Under the pieces are notes generated by a model, which made no database searches, was not told the DNA's origin, and worked only from the letters and a program-made list of their open reading frames with translations. DNA of 12,530 nucleotides. It comes from an uncultured Streptococcus sp. (GTDB lineage: Bacteria; Bacillota; Bacilli; Lactobacillales; Aerococcaceae). Below are positions 5,983-12,530 of the stretch, in pieces (the stretch's first letter is position 1; the number at the start of each line of letters is the position of its first letter). The stretch covers positions 1 through 12,530 of the forward strand of contig CAJZJY010000016.1 of the NCBI GenBank assembly GCA_916050055.1. The letters are read 5' to 3'. The translations under genes and the position numbers were made by a program.

Positions 5983-8426
5983 TGTACATTTCAAAAATCG
6001 AAATCGATCATTTTGGGAAATGGGAGCATGAGACCTTTATTTTCCATCCGAACTTGCAAGTCGTGCAAGGCCTAAACGAATCTGGAAAGACGACCCTTCG
6101 ACGCTTTATCGAGCAGATGCTTTTTGATTTTAAACAAAAGAAGAATGGCGTGTATCCTTATCAACCGCTCCATACGAATACGCGTGGCGGACGAATGTGG
6201 ATTGAAGATGAAGGACTGGGTGCTCTCATTATTGAGCGGAGTGCTGTGGAGTCGCAGAGAAAACTTGTTCTAAGGAGTGCGGAAACTGGTCAAGAGTTGC
6301 CAGAAACGATGTTGGAACGTGTTCTTCATGAGTTGACGATGAATGAGTATCATTCACTCTTTGGATTCAATGAAGAGGAATTGCAAAATAATGCGTTCGA
6401 AAGTGAAGAAGAAATCCATCGCTTCTTGTATAGCTTGAGCGTTATGGGGCATAAGGGTGCCTATGAGGAGAGTCAAAAGCTACTTGCCGAGGCGAATAAG
6501 TTGTTTCGTCCGCAAGCAAAAAAATTGGAACTCAACGAGCGAATGGACCGACTCGAAGGCTTAACGAATCTATTGGCGCAAACTAAAGGCGAAAATGCTC
6601 TTTATGAAGGCTATGTAAGTACTATTCGAGAGCTTCAAAAAGAAGAAGCGGAATTATCTGAAAAAATAGAAGACACAGAATCTAGACTCGATGTCTTAGA
6701 GAATAAGCTCGCGCATTTTGACGCCTTAGAAGAATTCCGTGCAATGGAAGGACTACAAGAGTTTCCAAAAGACTATGAACATAGTAAGGCCGTGGAAGCG
6801 AGTAATACTTTACGTGCCTTTGAAAAAGAACTCGAACGAACAAAAATCGAGTTAGAGCAGGCAAAAGCGGAAGCAGAAGCACTTGGACAAGCAACGGAGG
6901 ATACGACTCTTGAAGCACTGTACGCGAAGGCTCAAGGTGCTGCAGCGGTAGAAGAGCGTGCCTTTGAATTAGAACGTGAGTTGAAGACGCATCCGGGGAA
7001 TATTGGTGTTCAAAGTGAAGAAACCAAACCATTTACAGAGGCTGAATTAGCAGAATTAGATACTCTTCAAGGTGAAAAAGAACATGTAGGTCAATTTCAA
7101 ACTGGAGTGCTTATTGGGCTAGTTGGAATCATTGCCATTATCGTGGTTGGATTTTTAACGAACCAAGTAGTGCTAGGTGTTGGGATTGCTTCAGCTCTAG
7201 GAATTGGTGGAGGAGTCTTCTTACAAAAAACAGGGAAGTTACAATCTCCAAAAAATAGTACAGTAGCCGAACGTGTTCAACAACTCCTTTCAGGGAAAGG
7301 AATTGAAGTAACTCTAGACGAAGCAAGACGATTTATTCGAAGAAATGAAGGACGTAGCGTCAATGATTTCTTACAAAAGAAGGCGCAGTTCGTTCAATTA
7401 GAACAAAGACTAGATGCCTTTAAAGAAGAAAGCAAAGACTTCTGGGACAAAGAACAAATCACTCCTACAGCTACCGTGGAGCAACAGCTACGCATTATCC
7501 GCGAGACATGGATGGCTTCACAAAAACGAGTGGCAAAATTAGAACAACTTCAAGAGAGTATCTTCAAGAAAGAACGCCATTTAGCGCAATTGGAACAAGA
7601 TACAACAGAAGTGCGTGAAGAATTACAATCGGCGATTTCATCTCTAGGAATCACTTCGGTAGAAGAATTTAGAACCCAGTTGCCTACACTAGACAATCGT
7701 GTAGCCTTAGTTCAAAAGAGAGCGTATATTGAAAAGCAAGTCGCACTTTTTACGAATGAAGAAAAAGAAAGCTTAGAACGACAAATGCTTGAAGAGGAAA
7801 TTCAAGACGAGTCCTTCACGAAGGCGCAGTTGGAAAGTAAACGGAAAGAAGTACGTGACCAATTGGCAAGTACGAAAACAAAGGCAGAACTGCTCGAAGA
7901 AGATGACAATGCAGAAGCCCTTCAACTGGAAGCAGACTTTGAGCGATTCGAAGTGCAAGAGTCTATTAAAGATTGGGCAACGCAAGTGTATGCTGCCAAA
8001 TGGATCTTGAAGCAACTGGAAGAAAAAGTCCCCACAAGAGTGCCATTGATTTTAGATGAGGCGAGTCGTATTTTTAATCGACTTACAATAGGACAATATA
8101 CGAAGATTCTCTTAACGGATACGCAAGCAAAGGTGCAGCAGGCAAACGGTCAGTGGATGGAAGCTTTCTATCTTTCAAAAGGAGCCTTAGACCAACTGTA
8201 TGTGGCGATTCGTTTTGCCTTTATTTTCCAATTAGCGAAGAAGATGAAAATTCCGGTGTTAATCGATGATGGGTTCGTCAATTTTGATAGAGAACGCCTA
8301 TCGATTATGTTAGAATTAATGGAAGAGCTATCACGCGTAACACAAGTTTTTTACTTTACAACGGAAGTTCCGCTTCAGTTACCTAAAGAGAATGTACTGA
8401 AGTTAGGGGAAAGAGAAAGAAGGTAA
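5982..8426 (+). CDS. yhaN: YhaN, SbcC/Rad50-like ATPase with a membrane hairpin
   Basis: SMC-type ABC ATPase, the likely motor partner of YhaO. The N-terminal lobe has Walker A GLNESGKTT (Gly30-Thr38). The C-terminal lobe has the ABC signature LSKGALDQLY (731-740) and Walker B with Asp762-Asp763 in LIDDGFVNFD. Between them are long Glu/Lys/Leu-rich coiled coils (about 180-370 and 430-680). At the point where Rad50 has a zinc hook, this protein has two adjacent hydrophobic segments (about 375-393 and 396-414) and no CxxC, so the coiled-coil tip is probably anchored in the membrane. Known YhaN proteins share this, but Bacillus YhaN is roughly 960 residues; at 814 this copy is shorter, probably in the coils. 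A GGGAAGGGAGGAAGGG tract before the start supplies ribosome binding. Confidence 0.92.
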   Translation: MYISKIEIDHFGKWEHETFIFHPNLQVVQGLNESGKTTLRRFIEQMLFDFKQKKNGVYPYQPLHTNTRGGRMWIEDEGLGALIIERSAVESQRKLVLRSAETGQELPETMLERVLHELTMNEYHSLFGFNEEELQNNAFESEEEIHRFLYSLSVMGHKGAYEESQKLLAEANKLFRPQAKKLELNERMDRLEGLTNLLAQTKGENALYEGYVSTIRELQKEEAELSEKIEDTESRLDVLENKLAHFDALEEFRAMEGLQEFPKDYEHSKAVEASNTLRAFEKELERTKIELEQAKAEAEALGQATEDTTLEALYAKAQGAAAVEERAFELERELKTHPGNIGVQSEETKPFTEAELAELDTLQGEKEHVGQFQTGVLIGLVGIIAIIVVGFLTNQVVLGVGIASALGIGGGVFLQKTGKLQSPKNSTVAERVQQLLSGKGIEVTLDEARRFIRRNEGRSVNDFLQKKAQFVQLEQRLDAFKEESKDFWDKEQITPTATVEQQLRIIRETWMASQKRVAKLEQLQESIFKKERHLAQLEQDTTEVREELQSAISSLGITSVEEFRTQLPTLDNRVALVQKRAYIEKQVALFTNEEKESLERQMLEEEIQDESFTKAQLESKRKEVRDQLASTKTKAELLEEDDNAEALQLEADFERFEVQESIKDWATQVYAAKWILKQLEEKVPTRVPLILDEASRIFNRLTIGQYTKILLTDTQAKVQQANGQWMEAFYLSKGALDQLYVAIRFAFIFQLAKKMKIPVLIDDGFVNFDRERLSIMLELMEELSRVTQVFYFTTEVPLQLPKENVLKLGERERR

Positions 8427-8429
8427 ATC

Positions 8430-9386
8430 ATGACAAAAAAATTATATGAATACAATGTGGACGAGAGTTTCGAAATCTGCCTATTGATTAAATCTGCAGA
8501 TGTGCGCATGGCAAAAAATGGCAATCCGTTTATCGCCTTCACGTTCCAAGATCAATCTGGACAAATGGACGGAAAATATTGGTCTGCCACGTCAGATGAT
8601 ATTGCAAAATACGTACCAGGAAAAGTGGTAGTTGTGAACGGAAAACGCGAAATGTACAATAATTCGCCACAAGTAAAAATTGTCAGCCTTCGACTTACCG
8701 ATGCTTCAAAAGGGGAGCCAACATCTGCGAGCCATTTCGTAGAACATGCTCCAATGACGAAGGAAGAAATGGAAGAAGAAGTGAACCAAATCATGTTCGA
8801 TATTACAAATCCGTATTTGCGTCGTATCGTGCATAATATCTTGAAAAAATACCAAGAAGACTTCTTCGAATTTCCTGCAGCGAAACGTCACCACCATGCG
8901 TTTGTAGGTGGGCTAAGTTTCCACACAGTATCGATGTTACGCCTTGCTAAAGCCATCGCAACACAATACACCCAAATCAACCGTTCATTATTATATTCTG
9001 GTGTGATTTTACATGATATTGGTAAAACGATGGAATTAACGGGCGCAATCGGCACAGAATACACATTAAAAGGGAACTTACTCGGTCATATCGTGATTAT
9101 GGACGAAGAGATTACAAAAGCCTGTGAAGAACTCGATATCGATGAAAATCAAGAAGATGTGCTTTTATTAAAACATCTCGTTTTAGCTCACCACGGCAAA
9201 CTCGAATACGGGTCACCAGTACGTCCGCAATTATTAGAAGCAGAAGTATTACACCATATCGACTTGTTAGATGCGACGATTACTATGATGTCGAATGCAC
9301 TCGATAAGACAGAACCAGGCGCATTCTCAGAGCGTGTATTTGGTTTAGATAACCGCTCGTTTTATAAACCAATATCCCATGAGTAA
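8430..9386 (+). CDS. yhaM: 3'-5' exoribonuclease YhaM
   Basis: Metal-dependent exonuclease that trims RNA (and in vitro DNA) from the 3' end. The 318 residues are normal for the family (about 314 in Bacillus). Residues 10-95 form an OB-fold nucleic-acid-binding domain (MAKNGNPFIAFTFQDQSG, then WSATSDD). Residues about 150-300 form the HD domain with His165 (LSFHT), His195-Asp196 (LHDIGK), His254-His255 (LAHHG) and Asp278, a complete set of metal ligands. The start lies 3 bases after the yhaN stop with a modest AGAAGG site overlapping yhaN, consistent with translational coupling. No clear intrinsic terminator follows; the only hairpin (ATTGAT/ATCAAT near 9413-9428) has no T-run, so some transcription may run into the next genes. 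Confidence 0.95.
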   Translation: MTKKLYEYNVDESFEICLLIKSADVRMAKNGNPFIAFTFQDQSGQMDGKYWSATSDDIAKYVPGKVVVVNGKREMYNNSPQVKIVSLRLTDASKGEPTSASHFVEHAPMTKEEMEEEVNQIMFDITNPYLRRIVHNILKKYQEDFFEFPAAKRHHHAFVGGLSFHTVSMLRLAKAIATQYTQINRSLLYSGVILHDIGKTMELTGAIGTEYTLKGNLLGHIVIMDEEITKACEELDIDENQEDVLLLKHLVLAHHGKLEYGSPVRPQLLEAEVLHHIDLLDATITMMSNALDKTEPGAFSERVFGLDNRSFYKPISHE

Positions 9387-9475
9387 GAATAAAAGTTTGA
9401 TAGTATGTGTAAATTGATAAGCCATCAATATTACCAGCAATGCTCCAACCGACACTCTTTTAATCGAGGTGTGAA

Positions 9476-10000
9476 ATGAAAACATTTGGTTCAAAAAAAC
9501 TATTAAAATTGATTTTACAATTTGCGGTAGGCCTTGTATTATTCGGTCTATTATGGATTGTGTTTAGTTTTACTCGTCCAAAATATAATGATGATGCTTT
9601 GTTTTCTTATGAAATCATTAATCAATCAAATCAGAATATTGAAGAATTGATTATTGGTGAGTATTCTGAGAACGATATTAACTCTCCAGAGGACCGGGTG
9701 TATTTAAAAAATCTAGCAGCTAATTCTAAAACAAAAGGAGCTGTAGATATTTCTAAATCAGAAAGAAGCGTTTCTCCGTTCTATTTAGATTATGTATATC
9801 AAGGGAAAAGGAAAACGTTGCTAAAAACGGTATCTGTTGAAACTAGGCCAAAAGGACTTCATATCACTATCACTATTAAGGATGTGGATAATGAAGGCTA
9901 CATGACGGGGACTACCGAAATCAATTCATTTATTTTTGAAAAACGGGAATTTACTCCAGACAGTATAAAAAGAGCTGAGAAAGCTATAGGGGGTAAGTAA
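9476..10000 (+). CDS. unrecognised membrane-anchored protein
   Basis: I do not recognise this 174-residue protein. It starts with a lysine-bearing N-terminus and one hydrophobic segment (about 11-32), then a Lys/Glu/Ser/Asn-rich part of about 140 residues with alternating beta-like patterns (KGLHITITIKDVDNEG, EINSFIFEK) and no Cys. This suggests a protein held in the membrane by its N-terminus with a small beta-rich domain outside. There is no lipobox, sortase motif or catalytic signature. GAGGTG (9466-9471) supports ATG 9476. Base use is more AT-rich and codon choice less biased than in yhaM or rclA, consistent with an accessory or recently acquired gene. The HIT gene begins on the base after its stop, so the two are co-transcribed. 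No convincing promoter is seen in 9387-9475. Confidence 0.75.
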   Translation: MKTFGSKKLLKLILQFAVGLVLFGLLWIVFSFTRPKYNDDALFSYEIINQSNQNIEELIIGEYSENDINSPEDRVYLKNLAANSKTKGAVDISKSERSVSPFYLDYVYQGKRKTLLKTVSVETRPKGLHITITIKDVDNEGYMTGTTEINSFIFEKREFTPDSIKRAEKAIGGK

Positions 10001-10447
10001 ATGTGTCTGATTTGTGATCGGATTGAATTAATAAAACAAGGAAGAAATCCACATTTTGTTAAAGAATTTGAAACAGGTTATGTAGTGATAGGGGATGGAC
10101 AATATTTTAAAGGGTACACCTTGTTCCTAGCAAAAAAACACGTAACGGAATTGCATCAAATGGAACTATAAGAAAAACTTAAATTTCTCGAAGAAATGAG
10201 CATTGTTCAAGAAGCTGTTGCAAAAGCGTTTCAAGCTGAGAAAATGAATATCGAATTGCTAGGTAATGGTGATGCACATGTACATTGGCATCTATTTCCA
10301 AGAAAAGCAGGAGATATGAAGGATTATGGTCATAATGGAAGAGGACCCGTCTGGTGGGTTCCGTGGGAAGAAATGTCATCTGAGGAGTATCAACCAAAAG
10401 GAGAAGCATTAGAGCAATTAGTGGCCCAATTAAAATCTTTTTTATAA
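10001..10447 (+). pseudogene. HIT-family protein, broken by an in-frame stop
   Basis: Read through, this frame gives a complete HIT (histidine triad) nucleotide-binding protein of 148 codons. It has an N-terminal CLIC cysteine pair, the conserved HVTELHQ region (about 47-53), and the catalytic triad His93-Val-His95-Trp-His97 in HVHWHLFPRK, followed by GRGPVWWVPWEE. HIT proteins hydrolyse dinucleoside polyphosphates or AMP-linked substrates. Codon 57 (10169-10171) is TAA, between HQMEL and EKLKFLEEM, where an ordinary helix should continue; there is no frame change. One C-to-T or G-to-T change (CAA or GAA to TAA) would explain it. The 56-residue front piece lacks the active site. The rear piece could restart at ATG 10196 but has no good ribosome site and lacks the first half of the fold. 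It may be a true nonsense mutation or a base-call error. AGGGGG (9988-9993) supports ATG 10001. Confidence 0.85.
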
Positions 10448-10459
10448 ACATTTATGAGG

Positions 10460-10491
10460 AAGGCATCTACGTCATGTAGGTGTCTTTTTTT
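10460..10491 (+). terminator. intrinsic terminator after the HIT gene
   Basis: GGCATCTAC (10462-10470) pairs with GTAGGTGTC (10476-10484) with two G-U pairs and loop GTCAT, extended by A-T pairs and followed by a T-run to 10491. It ends the 9476-10447 transcript and isolates the rclA promoter. Confidence 0.85.
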
Positions 10492-10505
10492 GTGAGCAGA
10501 TAATT

Positions 10506-10533
10506 TTGTGATTATGAATTCGTGAGATATACT
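10506..10533 (+). promoter_or_regulatory. promoter of the rclA-like/Rrf2 operon
   Basis: TTGTGA (10506-10511), 16-base spacer, TATACT (10528-10533). The predicted start near 10540 coincides with the left arm of the palindrome at 10539-10557. It is the only good candidate between the HIT terminator and the rclA start. Confidence 0.6.
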
Positions 10534-10538
10534 CTAAG

Positions 10539-10557
10539 TGTAATTAAAAATATTACA
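10539..10557. promoter_or_regulatory. candidate operator, TGTAAT-N7-ATTACA
   Basis: A perfect 6-bp inverted repeat with an AT-only 7-base spacer, starting 5 bases after the -10 box. This is a classical repressor position. The half-site resembles GlnR-type TGTNA..TNACA sites but the spacing is two bases longer than the GlnR consensus. The Rrf2 regulator at the end of this operon is the natural candidate (inference). Confidence 0.5.
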
Positions 10558-10574
10558 GTTAGAAAGGTGATTTT

Positions 10575-11942
10575 ATGACAACAACAGTAAAAAATATCAT
10601 TATTGGTTTCGGTAAAGCCGGAAAAACATTAGCAGGATACTTAGGAAGTATTGGAGAAGACACGATTTTAATCGAAAAATCAAAAGAAATGTACGGTGGA
10701 ACATGTATTAATGTCGGCTGTATTCCTTCTAAAAAATTAGCGACAAAAGCACTTCGCAAACAATATTCAAACGAAGACGCTAGCAGCTACTATACAAAGA
10801 GCGTTCAAGAAAAGAAAGCATTGATTGCGGCTTTAAACACAGCAAACTACAACAAAGTAGACTCTGTTGAGAAAACACAAATTATCGACGGAACTGCACG
10901 TTTTGTAGATGACCATACAGTAGCTGTAGATACTGCAGAAGGAGAAAAACTCTTCAAAGCAGATCGTATTTTCATTAATACTGGAGCAACTCCTTTCGTA
11001 CCACCAGTAGAAGGGTTAACAATTGGTGGAGCGATTCACACAAGCGAAACAATCATGAACTTAGAAGAATATCCAGAAAGCCTTGTTATTATCGGTAGTG
11101 GATTTATCGGATTAGAGTTCGCTGCAACTTACGCACAATTCGGTACAAAAGTAACAGTCATTGATGTGATCGATACATTCCTTCCTCGTGAAGACGAAGA
11201 TGTAGCACAAGCTGTGAAAGAACAATTAGAAGCTTTAGGGGTTACTTTCAACTTAGGTGTTCAATTAAAAGCAGTTCATCAAGAAGGCGGAAAAGCAGTG
11301 GTGGAAGCAACGACTGCAGAAGGTGCACCAGTTGCATTTACAACAGATGCAGTCTTAGTTGCGACAGGTCGTCGTGCAAACGTACAAGGTCTAGATTTAG
11401 ACAAAGCTGGCGTTGAATTAACAGAACGCGGCGCAATCAAAGTCAATGAATTCTTACAAACAAACGTGCCTCATATTTTCGCAATGGGTGATGTAAACGG
11501 CGGACCACAATTCACATTCGTTTCATTAGATGATTTCCGTATCGTGAAACGTTTCTTAGCAGGGGATACAACATATTCAACTAAACAACGTGCAAAATTC
11601 CCAACAGCAACCTTCATTAACCCACCTTTAGCAAGCGTTGGTTTAAATGAAAAACAAGCCAAAGAAGCAGGTATCGAAGTTAAAGTTGCGAAACTTCCAG
11701 CGATGGCGATTCCAAAAGCTAAAATCTTAGGAAATCAAGTAGGATTCTACAAAGTATTAGTGGATGCTTCAACAAACCAAATCGTTGGTGCGACATTATT
11801 CGCTGAAGAAGCACATGAAGTGATTAACATTATCGCAACTGCAATGAACGCGAACTTACCGTACACAGTTCTTCGCGATCAAATCTATACTCACCCAACA
11901 ATGGCAGAAGCTTTAAACGACGTATTCGGCTTAATTAAGTAG
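10575..11942 (+). CDS. rclA: RclA-like FAD-dependent pyridine nucleotide-disulfide oxidoreductase
   Basis: A 455-residue class I flavin disulfide reductase (glutathione reductase/mercuric reductase superfamily). It has the FAD Rossmann motif GFGKAG (11-16), the redox-active pair Cys44/Cys49 in GGTCINVGCIPSK, the NAD(P)H-binding GSGFIG (174-179), the second FAD motif MGDVNGG (304-310), and the C-terminal dimerisation domain with His440-Pro and Glu445 in YTHPTMAEALND. Length, the short N-terminus with no extra metal-binding domain, and the MAEALND ending fit the RclA/YkgC branch, whose E. coli member is a copper reductase that protects against hypochlorous acid. Lipoamide dehydrogenase and glutathione reductase are less likely: no pyruvate dehydrogenase genes are nearby and the sequence around the cysteines differs. 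AAAGGTGA (10563-10570) supports the start. It is co-transcribed with the Rrf2 gene. Confidence 0.85.
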   Translation: MTTTVKNIIIGFGKAGKTLAGYLGSIGEDTILIEKSKEMYGGTCINVGCIPSKKLATKALRKQYSNEDASSYYTKSVQEKKALIAALNTANYNKVDSVEKTQIIDGTARFVDDHTVAVDTAEGEKLFKADRIFINTGATPFVPPVEGLTIGGAIHTSETIMNLEEYPESLVIIGSGFIGLEFAATYAQFGTKVTVIDVIDTFLPREDEDVAQAVKEQLEALGVTFNLGVQLKAVHQEGGKAVVEATTAEGAPVAFTTDAVLVATGRRANVQGLDLDKAGVELTERGAIKVNEFLQTNVPHIFAMGDVNGGPQFTFVSLDDFRIVKRFLAGDTTYSTKQRAKFPTATFINPPLASVGLNEKQAKEAGIEVKVAKLPAMAIPKAKILGNQVGFYKVLVDASTNQIVGATLFAEEAHEVINIIATAMNANLPYTVLRDQIYTHPTMAEALNDVFGLIK

Positions 11943-11950
11943 GGATTATT

Positions 11951-12373
11951 ATGGGAAATGACTTTATCGTAATGATTCACTGCCTAACTTACCTGGCAAT
12001 TCATCACGACAATCGTTATTCAAGCAAAGACCTCGCGTTTAACGCTTGTAGCAACCCGGCAATTGTTCGAAAATTGATGAGCCAAGCGGTGAAGAAAGGC
12101 TGGGTGTCAACCACTGCGGGAAAACAAGGTGGCTACCAATGGCAAGGCAATCCAAAAAAGGTGAAACTCGGAGAAATCTTCTTATTAGTATCTGAGGATG
12201 AACGCTTGGAAAAAGCCTTCAAAGAAGCTGCCGACCCAACCTGCCTTGTGAGCACCCGAATGGGAAGCGTTATGGGCAAATTACAAGAAGAACAAATCCA
12301 ACAACAAATTAATTTCTATAACAAACGCACCATCCAAGACATGATTGATGGTGTCCAAACTGAATGTCACTAG
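11951..12373 (+). CDS. Rrf2-family transcriptional regulator
   Basis: A 140-residue DNA-binding protein with the Rrf2 layout: N-terminal helix MIHCLTYLAIH, recognition region SNPAIVRKLMSQAVKKGW (34-51) and the winged-helix wing AGKQGGYQW (56-64), then dimerisation helices. Fe-S members (IscR, NsrR) carry three clustered Cys in residues about 90-110; here only Cys98 lies in that region, with Cys11, Cys33 and Cys139 elsewhere, so a three-Cys cluster site is absent. Thiol oxidation or a non-redox signal is more likely (inference). The start, 8 bases after the rclA stop, has only a weak AGGGAT site, which suggests low expression or coupling to rclA. It probably represses its own operon through the palindrome at 10539-10557. 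Confidence 0.85.
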   Translation: MGNDFIVMIHCLTYLAIHHDNRYSSKDLAFNACSNPAIVRKLMSQAVKKGWVSTTAGKQGGYQWQGNPKKVKLGEIFLLVSEDERLEKAFKEAADPTCLVSTRMGSVMGKLQEEQIQQQINFYNKRTIQDMIDGVQTECH

Positions 12374-12374
12374 T

Positions 12375-12402
12375 AAAGACCGAGCAGCCGCTCGGTCTTT
12401 TT
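12375..12402 (+). terminator. intrinsic terminator after the Rrf2 gene
   Basis: Perfect 11-bp stem AAAGACCGAGC / GCTCGGTCTTT with loop AGCC and a T-run to 12402, directly after the stop codon. It ends the rclA-Rrf2 transcript. Confidence 0.93.
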
Positions 12403-12406
12403 AAGT

Positions 12407-12436
12407 AATCATTATAATGTATACATTATAATGATT
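12407..12436. promoter_or_regulatory. 30-bp perfect palindrome, double CATTATAATG
   Basis: Two copies of the self-palindromic 10-mer CATTATAATG (12410-12419 and 12424-12433) flank TATA. With AAT/ATT on the outside this is a 30-bp perfect palindrome centred between 12421 and 12422. A T-run follows, so it could act as a second weak terminator, but the GC-rich terminator just upstream makes that unnecessary. The half-sites TTATAAT/ATTATAA resemble Fur/PerR-type boxes, though the 6-base spacing is not the PerR consensus of one base. An operator for the next gene is my preferred reading. Confidence 0.6.
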
Positions 12437-12479
12437 TTTTTATTTTTAAAGCATAATAACTTAAAAGTATTTAAAATTG

Positions 12480-12498
12480 ATAACTTTTGAGTTATAAT
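12480..12498 (+). promoter_or_regulatory. promoter -10 with overlapping inverted repeat for a downstream gene
   Basis: TATAAT at 12493-12498 is the likely -10; the best -35 at 17 bases is TTTAAA (12470-12475), weak. ATAACT (12480-12485) and AGTTAT (12490-12495) form a perfect 6-4-6 inverted repeat overlapping the -10. A looser relative, ACTT-AA-AAGT, sits at 12459-12468. The gene served lies beyond the window; GGAAGTG at the edge may be its ribosome site. Confidence 0.4.
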
Positions 12499-12530
12499 AT
12501 CGGTGAGAGAAAATTTAAAGATTGGAAGTG

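Noticed and set aside
6682..7032. Minus-strand open frame of 116 codons within yhaN
   Set aside because: It is a shadow of the strongly supported coding strand: no ribosome site, no family resemblance, and composition that mirrors the Glu/Lys-rich coil codons.
9413..9428. Hairpin ATTGAT/ATCAAT after yhaM as a terminator
   Set aside because: It has six AT-rich pairs and no T-run, so it is not convincing as a terminator.
10539..10557. GlnR box at the rclA promoter
   Set aside because: The half-sites fit TGTNA/TNACA but the spacer is 9 instead of 7 bases, and the genes are not nitrogen-related.

Overview
The window is Gram-positive, low-GC chromosome. Strong AGGAGG-type ribosome sites, TATAAT boxes with TGn extensions, and the gene set DUF1146-murA, class A PBP, yheA-yhaO-yhaN-yhaM point to Firmicutes. 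A lactic-acid-bacteria relative (Lactobacillales, perhaps the Carnobacteriaceae/Granulicatella side) is my best guess, from protein flavour only. All genes read on the + strand.

Layout. (1) 87-1741: a short two-helix membrane protein (DUF1146) and murA, the first committed step of peptidoglycan synthesis, closed by an intrinsic terminator. (2) 1742-2116: about 375 bases without a gene but not empty. It holds a large imperfect inverted repeat around a strong hairpin, with arms that can also fold alone, and possibly a short RNA gene. (3) 2062-4279: a bifunctional class A penicillin-binding protein. (4) 4302-9386: yheA with its own promoter and a long terminator hairpin, then yhaO-yhaN-yhaM packed with 1-base overlap and 3-base spacing. 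They encode an SbcD/Mre11-like nuclease, an SbcC/Rad50-like ATPase with a membrane hairpin, and a 3'-5' exoribonuclease. (5) 9476-10491: an AT-rich pair, an unrecognised membrane-anchored protein and a HIT-family gene broken by an in-frame TAA, ending in a terminator. (6) 10506-12402: an RclA-like flavin disulfide oxidoreductase and an Rrf2-family regulator 8 bases apart, with a palindromic operator candidate at the predicted transcription start, and a terminator. (7) 12403-12530: a 30-bp perfect palindrome and the promoter region of a gene beyond the window.

Functionally the left half is cell-wall synthesis (MurA makes the precursor path, the PBP polymerises and cross-links), the middle is nucleic-acid processing, and the right is a probable oxidant/electrophile defence unit with its own repressor. 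Most of the window is conserved housekeeping. I see no phage, transposase, CRISPR or defence island. The parts most likely to be undescribed are non-coding: the structured repeat at 1739-2043, the operator at 10539-10557 and the palindrome at 12407-12436.
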